A stretch of 64,000 nucleotides of DNA, from contig NC_055987.1 in NCBI RefSeq assembly GCF_018446385.1, forward strand, positions 12,423,705-12,487,704, read 5' to 3'. The stretch is from Zingiber officinale (Eukaryota; Streptophyta; Magnoliopsida; Zingiberales; Zingiberaceae). The translations under genes and the position numbers were made by a program. Below the pieces are notes generated by a model. It ran no database searches, was not told where the DNA came from, and saw nothing but the letters and a program-made list of their open reading frames with translations. Positions 57,459 through 64,000 of the stretch are shown here, one piece after another (the stretch's first letter is position 1; every line of letters starts with the position of its first letter).

Positions 57459-58532
57459 TGTTGGAACCCCAAGGCTGTTTTGGTGTGATCAACAAGTTAA
57501 GTTAGGTCTTGTGGTATTTTAACCTTGTGTCTAAGTGTGCAGGAGCTTAGGAGCACAGGGAGTCGAGCGGAAGACGCAGCTAGTGAAAAGGACGGCACGA
57601 AAGAGTGTGTCTGAGGGACGAGGCGGTGCAAAAGAGTACACCGGCGGATGAGAAGGAAGCGTGCGGTGTTTTCGAGGGACGAGAAGTCGGAACGGAAGAT
57701 TGCTCGGGGAGCAAGAGACGCAGCTAGCGAGAAGGTTGGCACGGGGTGCGACCGAGGGACGAAGAGCAATGGATGAGTACACTAGCGAACGAGAAAGAAG
57801 CATGCGACAATTCCGAGAGACGAGAAGTCGGAGTGGAAGCCTACTCGAGAAGGCCGGTTTGGGTTCGGGTGAGCCCTATTTCGGATGGCCGAGATCACCC
57901 AAGCGAGCGGAAGACCCGGATTGAGGTGAACGAAGGCGGAGCAGAAGACCCGGGCTAAAAAAGTCAACAAGGTTGACTTTCCCCACCCAGGGCGCTCGGA
58001 ACAACCCAGGGCGCTCGGAATAGTCCGGGACGCCCGGAACAATCCGCGGCGCTCGGAACAACCCAGGGTGCTCGGAACCATTTCGGGCTCCCGGAGTTGA
58101 CTTTTTGACCAGGATCATGTCAAACGCGATCAGTTGTGAAGGGATAAAATTTTATCCCCTCCCAGGCGCCTGGAACCCTTCCAAGCGTTCCGACCAAGGC
58201 TATAAATACAACCTTGGTCTAGAAGCTACAGAATGAACAAGAAACTATGTATTCAACACTTGTGCACTTCCCCGTTAGTGTAGCTTCTTTCTGTTTGCGC
58301 TTTCACTGCTGTAAGAGGCTTCTCCGCCTGAAGGAGATACTAGTGCGACAAACTTCCTTGGATTAACAACCTCCCCGATTGTAACCAAGTAAATATCCTT
58401 GTGCCTCTTCTTTTACTTTCTGTTTATTTAATTATTATGCAAGTGTTAGTTTAAGAAGTTCGAGAAGGGTTGGTGTTTATTTTTGCAGGGCTATCTAACC
58501 CCCTCTTCTAGCCTGTCCAACGCGATCAAACA
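57459..58532 (+). mobile_element. Solo LTR of the element B family, TSD atacg/atatg
   Basis: Starts tgttggaaccccaaggctgt and ends cgcgatcaaaca; flanks atacg (57,454-57,458) and atatg (58,533-58,537) differ by one CpG-type transition. Collinear with inverted element B LTR (aggagcttaggagcacaggg against its counterpart, gtcgagcggaagacgcagct). TATA-like tataaatac is near 58,201. Repeated 'ccagggcgctcggaa' phrases fill 57,980-58,085. Confidence 0.87.
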
Positions 58533-58537
58533 ATATG

Positions 58538-59344
58538 GAGTCCGTTTAAATTTTAAAAAATTTCTAAAAATTTTCAAAATATTTGGTAAGGTTATTTCTC
58601 AAATAATATTTATTATTTAATTATCATATTTTATACATGCACTCTTTTTAGTAAAGAGAAAAATATCGTAGTGTGTAATTCATACCACGTATACTATGGC
58701 GATAATAAGGGTAGTAGGAGAATGAATCCCTACTTTTTTACTTTGTGAGATCCTTGATCATGAGATTATAAATTAATCTCAATGTTACCCTAATTGACTA
58801 TTTAGCTGTCTACTTGAAGTTCTAATCAGTATCTACTACTTCAGCATGTTTCCTATTGGCTTTGGGTGATTCAGTTTATGGAGTATAATTATGAAAGCGA
58901 CCGACTAGAATAAATAGATTCTAGTTAAAAAAGAAGATTAAATAGATTTACATCTTTTGATATTATTCAATGGTCGACCCATTTCTGTTATGTATAGAAA
59001 TAATTGTGAATATTTGAATATGTAACATGCACTTGACATAATAGTTACGAGGGATTAGAAATATTCATATTGATGTAAATGAAAATAATTTAATCTGAGA
59101 TAAAGGTAAGTTATTGATGTTTGTGATTCGTTCTATAGAGCAGCTATGTAAGATATAATAATTTTCTTAGCAATAATTGCTCAATGTATTTGTTGTCACA
59201 CAAACTATTTTTCCTAAAGTATGGAATGAATGTTTTTATTTGGTCTGTGACTAATTAGTGTTTTGCTTTGATCTTTGTGACTTGATTATAATATACTCTT
59301 TGTGACTAGTTAATTTTTATAGATTGACTGAGACGAGTGAGAGA
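58538..59344. other. AT-rich unassigned DNA
   Basis: No gene or family recognised. Confidence 0.35.
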
Positions 59345-59655
59345 TATAGGAGTTACGAAAATGACATGGTACCTTTTTCTCTTCATTTTCTTCCTTTATG
59401 AGCGATCCTTCATCGTCCTCCTTTATGAGCGATATTATTATCACTTATCTTTATATAAGAGGCGTCCAAGAAATTGAAAGGTAGAAGGAGTGAGCAAATA
59501 ATCGGCGAAAAAGAATATACTTCCATGGGATTTGATTTGTGAATTTTAAAGAATTTTCTCATTCATTCGTGATCATTCTGATTTACTACGGAGATCACTA
59601 TAGAGATCACTATGAATTTTTTTTATTTTATACTCATCTTGTTCTTATAAAGCTA
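59345..59655 (+). mobile_element. Second copy of the LTR-like repeat seen at 5.08 kb
   Basis: Same phrase order as 5080-5387 (gcgtccaag, aaattgaaaggtagaaggag, ttgatttgtgaat, tcattcgtgatcattct, ttcttataaagctaca). It lacks the following primer-like site, so it could be a 3' LTR end or a solo remnant. Confidence 0.4.
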
Positions 59656-59859
59656 CAGCTTCGACTACATACGTTAACTAATTGAGAGCGGATCAGACGA
59701 GTTTTAAATTACTCTGGGGTCGATGGCTTTTAATGGTGTAGTTAAAATATTAGCAGCAGAGCATGATGTATTTTTTTTGTTATTAATTTATGATAATATC
59801 AATTAGTTTGATTGATTATTTTTAATGTGATCGATTTGATCCCACGAAAATTTTTTATC

Positions 59860-60037
59860 GACCACTAGGATAAATTGGGAAGCACATGTGGTGGTCAGCC
59901 CAGAAGCCTAGTATCCTACAAATACGCCTCCCATTTGAAAGAAAAATACCTACAAATACATCGTAACTGGGGTTCGAATTACGAGTACATAAGGGACAAT
60001 CTAGATGTTCTACTACGGTACCATGGCCCCGAAGATT
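59860..60037 (-). mobile_element. Probable second SINE-like unit
   Basis: A B-box-like ggttcgaattac (plus strand at 59,971) or its reverse, with an upstream catggtaccgtagtag head on the minus strand and a body unlike the neighbouring SINEs. It lies between two copies of the tgttattaatttatg phrase (59,778 and 60,038), as an insertion into that site would. Confidence 0.4.
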
Positions 60038-60312
60038 TGTTATTAATTTATGGTGGCAAAAAGACGAATACGCTCACCCCCAGCGCCCCCGCCAATCCAT
60101 TCTAGGATTAACACGGAAGAGGTAAATCAGGTGCGACTACTAGCCTTTGGAATAGTGACTTGATATTAATTTATGGTGGCAAAAAGGCGAATACGCTCGC
60201 CCCCAGCGCCCCCGCCAATCCGTCTCAGGGCCAACACTGAGGAGGTAAATCACGGGTAACTACTAGCCTCTGAAATAGTGACTAGCACATAAGAACTTGT
60301 TATTAATTTATG

Positions 60313-60521
60313 ATGACAAAAGTCGAATACACTCGCCCCCAGCGCCCCTGCTAATCCGTCCCAGGGCCAACATGGAGGAAGTAAATCACGAGCGGCTACT
60401 AGTCTTTGGAATAGTGATTAACACATAAGGGAGGTATTTACCTCGGCTTTCCTGAGATTCGAACCTTAGACCTCATTATGCCAATACCTCATGTGCTAGC
60501 CAATTGGCCGTCCCGAGGGGA
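60313..60521 (-). mobile_element. SINE copy, near full length
   Basis: On the minus strand: gggacggccaattggctagc head with A box, ggttcgaatctcagg B box, 'tatgtgttaatcactattcc' middle, gtgatttacttcctccatgt and ttttgtcatcataaatt tail. Confidence 0.8.
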
Positions 60522-60636
60522 CGACTTGCTATTAATTTATGTTGGTAAAAAGTCGAATATGCTCGCCCCCAGTGTCTCCGCCAACTCATCACAAGGTCAA
60601 CACAGAGAAGGTAAATGAACTTGTTATTAATTTATG

Positions 60637-60844
60637 GTGGTAAAAAGTGAATACGCTCACCCCCAGCGCCCCCGCCAACCCGTCCCAAGGCCAATACGGA
60701 GGAAGTAAATCACGGGCGGCTACTAGCTTTTGGAATAATAACTAGCACATAAGGGAGAAATTTAACTCGACTTTGCCGAGATTCGAACCCCAGACCTCAT
60801 GACGACAATATCTCATGTGCTAGCCACTAGACCATCCCGAGAGG
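60637..60844 (-). mobile_element. SINE copy, near full length
   Basis: Head gggatggtctagtggctagc, B box ggggttcgaatctcgg, then the same body and tail as the neighbouring copy. The best-preserved pol III boxes of the array. Confidence 0.82.
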
Positions 60845-60849
60845 ATTAA

Positions 60850-61062
60850 CTTTATGATGGCAAAAGGCGAATACGCTCGCCCCCAGTGCCCCCGCCAACC
60901 TGTCCCAGGGTCAATACGGAGGAGGTAAATCACGGGTGACTACTAACCTTTGAAATAGTGACTAGCACATAAGGGAGACATTTATCTAGGCTTTACCGAG
61001 ATTCAAATTCCAGGCCTCATAGTGACAATACCTCATACGCTAGCCACTAGACCTATTCAAGG
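60850..61062 (-). mobile_element. SINE copy, near full length, diverged
   Basis: Head taggtctagtggctagcgta; the B box has decayed to ggaatttgaatctcgg. Tail gccttttgccatcataaagt. Confidence 0.75.
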
Positions 61063-61159
61063 AGACTGAGAAGACTAATTTTATGATGATAAAAAATAAA
61101 TATATTCATCTTAATATTCTCACTAATTCATCCCAGGGTCAATACGGACATGAATTATT

Positions 61160-62199
61160 TAACATCCTAACATTCTTTTTATGAACTTCATGCATCAGAA
61201 TGCAGGTTCAAAGGGAAATTAAGGCATGGCCTTTAATGGTTCCAACCTATTGAGAATTGACAAGTGAAAAAAAAATATATACGATTTGTTCAGCAAATGA
61301 CAGGCAATAAACAGTGGGGGAAATTAGAAGGGTGCCTTTGCAAAGTCGTATCCTATTTTTAATTAAAGTTAAATAAATGCTCCATTTAATATGAATGGTC
61401 TAAATTATTATTATATTGTCTGAGCATTCAATCATATACAAATTAATAATTTTTACAATTAACTAATTTCTATTATATATTTTAATTTTATTTTTAAAGT
61501 AATAATATGTTTAAAATAATATTTTAATAAGTAAAATAAATATTCAATTTTATGATACTTACTACATTTTAAATCAACATCATTTCATCACGATCAACTA
61601 TTTAGAAATTAACATGGAACTTCTATCATGTGTATAAGTTAATTATTAACTTCTACAAGTGTAGAAGATAATGTTAAGATAAAAAAATTCATATCTCAAT
61701 AATTATATGATATTATTTATTTTAAATCTAATTTTTCATGTATTATATCTTTAGACTCTATCTAAAAGGTCTTATATCAATGGAAATATTTTTCACCTTA
61801 TAAAACAAATGATCTTTTTATATATATATATATATTTTCAATATGAGATTTTGATTGTATTTTCAACAATTCTCCACTCAAATAAAAGATCATCATTATT
61901 TCCATGATTTAGGTCTCCCCTCAAGTATTCGGTTACCCTTAACATACTCCAAGTCTCCGTTTTAGCATTCAATCATTATTAATTTACTCCAGACCTCTCC
62001 TCAAACATCTAATCAATCAAGGTCACTCCTCTCCTCTAAGATTTTCCTTTCACCACTATGGTTCACTCCTTTAGGATTTTTATCAAGAATTCGATCATCC
62101 TTGATCTGGTTAAACTTTTTTACTTATAGTTCACTCCACTAGAAACTCCCACCTCCTTTGTTCAAGGTTACCATTCCACTCACATGGCTCGATCTAAAG
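61160..62199. other. AT-rich unassigned DNA
   Basis: No gene seen. 61,860-62,190 is pyrimidine-rich and may be a repeat edge. An 8-base candidate hAT TSD half (atctaaag) ends at 62,199. Confidence 0.35.
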
Positions 62200-64000
62200 C
62201 AGGAGCGGAGGGTGGGATAGTTGCCCCTTGTCAATATTTTATAAGTACTCCGATGTATAAAATTATAAAAATATTAATTTTGCCCTACTAAAAAAATAAA
62301 AATAAGGATAATACTAAAAAAATCAAAACTATTTTATATAAGTCAATTCTTTTTCCTTCATATATCTCTATGTCTATGCAACTCTCATCTCCACTCCCCA
62401 TCTTCCCCAATTGGTCAATTTCACTTATAATTTATATCCCTCTACCGCTCTACGTTGCCGCTGCCCATATTCCCCAATTTCAATTTTTTCCCCATCTCTT
62501 CCAAAGTCAATCCTTCTTGTTCCTTCCCTCTCTCGGCAAATTACTGGACCCGTAGGGAGTAATCTATTCTTCCCTCCCCCAGCGGACCAGCCATTCTATA
62601 AAAGAGCTTCATTAATTTTGTTAATTTTTTTCACCCTTTATTTCCTTTTCAATTTAATCTATTGTACTGCTTGCAAGTTGGGAAAAGAAGTTGATGGTTT
62701 TTGTGAAAGTAATGAAAGCTTACACTCAAAAAGAAATGAAAATTAAAAATATAGATCCTTTACATTAATGGTCTCTTTAGTATCGATCCTACGGATATGG
62801 AAGAAGATACATATAGATAGCGTCAGGCATATAGTGAAGTAAATCTAAGTCATTAGTTCTTAAGAACCGATCCTTTGTCATTACGTCATAAATATCATGT
62901 ATCTATTGTCTATGCTACGTTATGGGGATTTAAATTGAAAGCTTTTATGAGTTGTTATTGCTCCCTTTGTTTAAATTTTGGGCCGTCCGCGGGTTTTTGT
63001 TCTTCAAGATTTTATTGCTCTCTTTACTGGGCATGGCATTCTTTTTATATGATATTTTAAGTCTAATTTCTGACTTTTGTGTGCAAATTTGATTATTATT
63101 GCGTTTTCACTCTAATCTTGGATTTTGAGATTTCCCCCATTTTCTTATTTTTTTTTGCATCTTTTGTATGGGCATTTGAAATATTTGAGGGATACAAACC
63201 TGTGGAACAGTTAGGGGAACTGAGGAACGCCTTAGTTGCTTGCTTAGCTATATTAGACTAAGTAAAATGGAAACTTGTTGAAATTAGTCCTTTCATTGTG
63301 TCTTTAGTACATGTGCTTGCTTGATGGAACAATTTGTGCATAGGATATATATAATTTATAATAATGTAATATTATTGGAATTTGGAATTGGAAGCTTAAT
63401 TTATTTAGTAATTTTGGTTGATTAAATATTATTGGCCTTATATTACTAGTTAAGTAAATTATATTAAAATTTAAAAATAATTATTCATATAGCATTTCCT
63501 TTTTCTTCTTGAAAGGAATGGATACATTTCTTATAAGAAAGTCGATGGTAAATGAAGAAATAAATCAAAGAGAAAAAAGTAATCTAGAGTTATAACATGT
63601 TCCTTCAGAAAATATTGAGTTGAAATCAATTTGGATGATCTTTAATCAGATCTTGGGTTACGGGTAAAGATTTCAAATTATGATCCTAATGATCAGGAAA
63701 AAATGAGAAGAGCTTACTTGTAGAGAGGTCCTTGTCAGCCTCGCAATCATAATTTTCCACAAAAAAAGATCGGTGAAGTATCAAGAAGATTTTGTTCATC
63801 TTGGTTTAATGAATTTGGAAATTGGTTAGAATATAGCATAAGTAAAGATGTTGCGTTATGTTTGTGTTGCTACTTATTCCGACCTTATTTTGGAAAACAA
63901 GTAGGTGGAGATTCATTTACTTCAATTGAGTTTATTAATTGGAAAAAAAAAAGAAGATTTTTGTTAAATATGTTGGAAGTTCAAATAGTGCACATAATCA
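62200..64000 (+). mobile_element. hAT element, left part (runs off the window)
   Basis: Begins caggagcggagggtgggata followed by gttgcccc, which resembles the terminal sequence of a large plant hAT group (cagggg-cgga...). The long non-coding leader (62,220-63,517) precedes a transposase frame. The right end lies outside. Confidence 0.65.
63518..64000 (+). pseudogene. hAT transposase with TTF-type zinc finger, 5' part, decayed
   Basis: Starts MDTFLIRKSMVNEEINQREK. After a frame change it reads IELKS... with EINLDDL-stop-SDLGLRVKISNYD, PNDQEKMRRAYL-stop, RGPCQPRNHNFPQKKIGEVS, RRFCSSWFNEFGNWLEYSIS and KDVALCLCCYLFRPYFGKQV, GGDSFTSIEFINWKK. This is the TTF-type zinc finger (DPG-RR.YL..GPCQP..H.FP ... 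W.EYS...DAAFC..C.LF) at the N-terminus of ZMYM1-like plant hAT transposases. Two in-frame stops and a frameshift at a 10-A run (about 63,943-63,952) mark it as dead. The catalytic and dimerisation regions are beyond the edge. Confidence 0.85.

Larger units (their letters stand above)
60038..61150 (-). repeat. Serial SINE array at one reused target phrase
   Basis: Seven minus-strand SINE copies or pieces in head-to-tail order. Each of the first five begins directly after the phrase tgttattaatttatg or a one-base variant (60,038; 60,161; 60,298; 60,527; 60,622); a decayed form lies at 60,846. Three copies are near full length and the others keep only the 3' body. Confidence 0.8.

Noticed and set aside
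57497-58118. Frames rich in Arg/Ser/Leu on both strands
   Set aside because: Inside the solo LTR 57,459-58,532; products of the gcgctcgg repeats.
62760-63260. Organelle DNA insertion
   Set aside because: Texture vaguely like organelle sequence, but I could not match any organelle gene in any frame.

Overview
The window is nuclear DNA of a flowering plant. Evidence: GT-AG introns, SIRE/Maximus- and Tork-type copia elements, Tekay- and Tat-type gypsy LTRs, a FAR1-type MULE, a Tourist-like MITE, tRNA-derived SINEs and a hAT element. A monocot, perhaps of the ginger/banana order, is my guess from the look of the retroelement families and is not shown by the sequence. Only one ordinary host gene is visible: a three-exon TPR/J-like protein gene at 1643-3708. 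Nearly everything from 5 kb to the right edge is mobile DNA, much of it nested, and several junctions can be read exactly from target-site duplications (TSDs).

Layout. 1-5 kb: host gene and flanks. 5.08-5.39 kb: LTR-like repeat with a primer-binding-like site, then a tRNA-derived SINE with a 19-bp TSD (5552-5771). 7.48-31.4 kb: one old copia element broken into five pieces. The breaks are a solo LTR (7771-9125), about 15 kb of nested DNA (11,247-26,660), a fold-back LTR palindrome (27,457-29,327) and another solo LTR (29,814-31,139). The 15-kb block holds a CACTA-like start, a MITE (11,614-12,022), a 3-kb Tekay-like solo LTR (13,568-16,611) and a 7.6-kb MULE (17,935-25,543).

The MULE is the most interesting unit. 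It has long terminal inverted repeats built partly of about 64-bp direct repeats. Its two-exon FAR1/MURA-like transposase reads open for 744 codons and keeps the D-D-E, SWIM and zinc-knuckle residues. Between the left TIR and the transposase lie pieces of three host genes: phosphomevalonate kinase (with introns), mitochondrial-type ribosomal protein L2 and a BTF3/NAC-beta-like gene.

31.8-58.5 kb is a retrotransposon stack. It contains a truncated Tekay LTR and a 5'-truncated SIRE-like copia with a full but broken pol (element A, about 32.65-42.415 kb, carrying a Tat-like solo LTR). Next is a minus-strand gag-only SIRE relative (element B, 42.416-46.091 kb). Then comes a complete-ended SIRE relative (element C, 46,647-57,291, TSD tgaga) in which the place of pol is taken by a different ORF behind its own TATA box; its 3' LTR carries a Tekay-like solo LTR. 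A last solo LTR lies at 57,459-58,532.

59.8-61.15 kb is a run of minus-strand SINE copies, most separated by the same 15-bp target phrase, as if one site had been hit repeatedly. From 62.2 kb to the edge a hAT element begins, with a decayed TTF-type/hAT transposase reading frame. Six TSD-bounded single LTRs, repeated nonsense changes at tryptophan codons and multi-level nesting all describe a methylated, slowly decaying retrotransposon-rich region next to a live gene.
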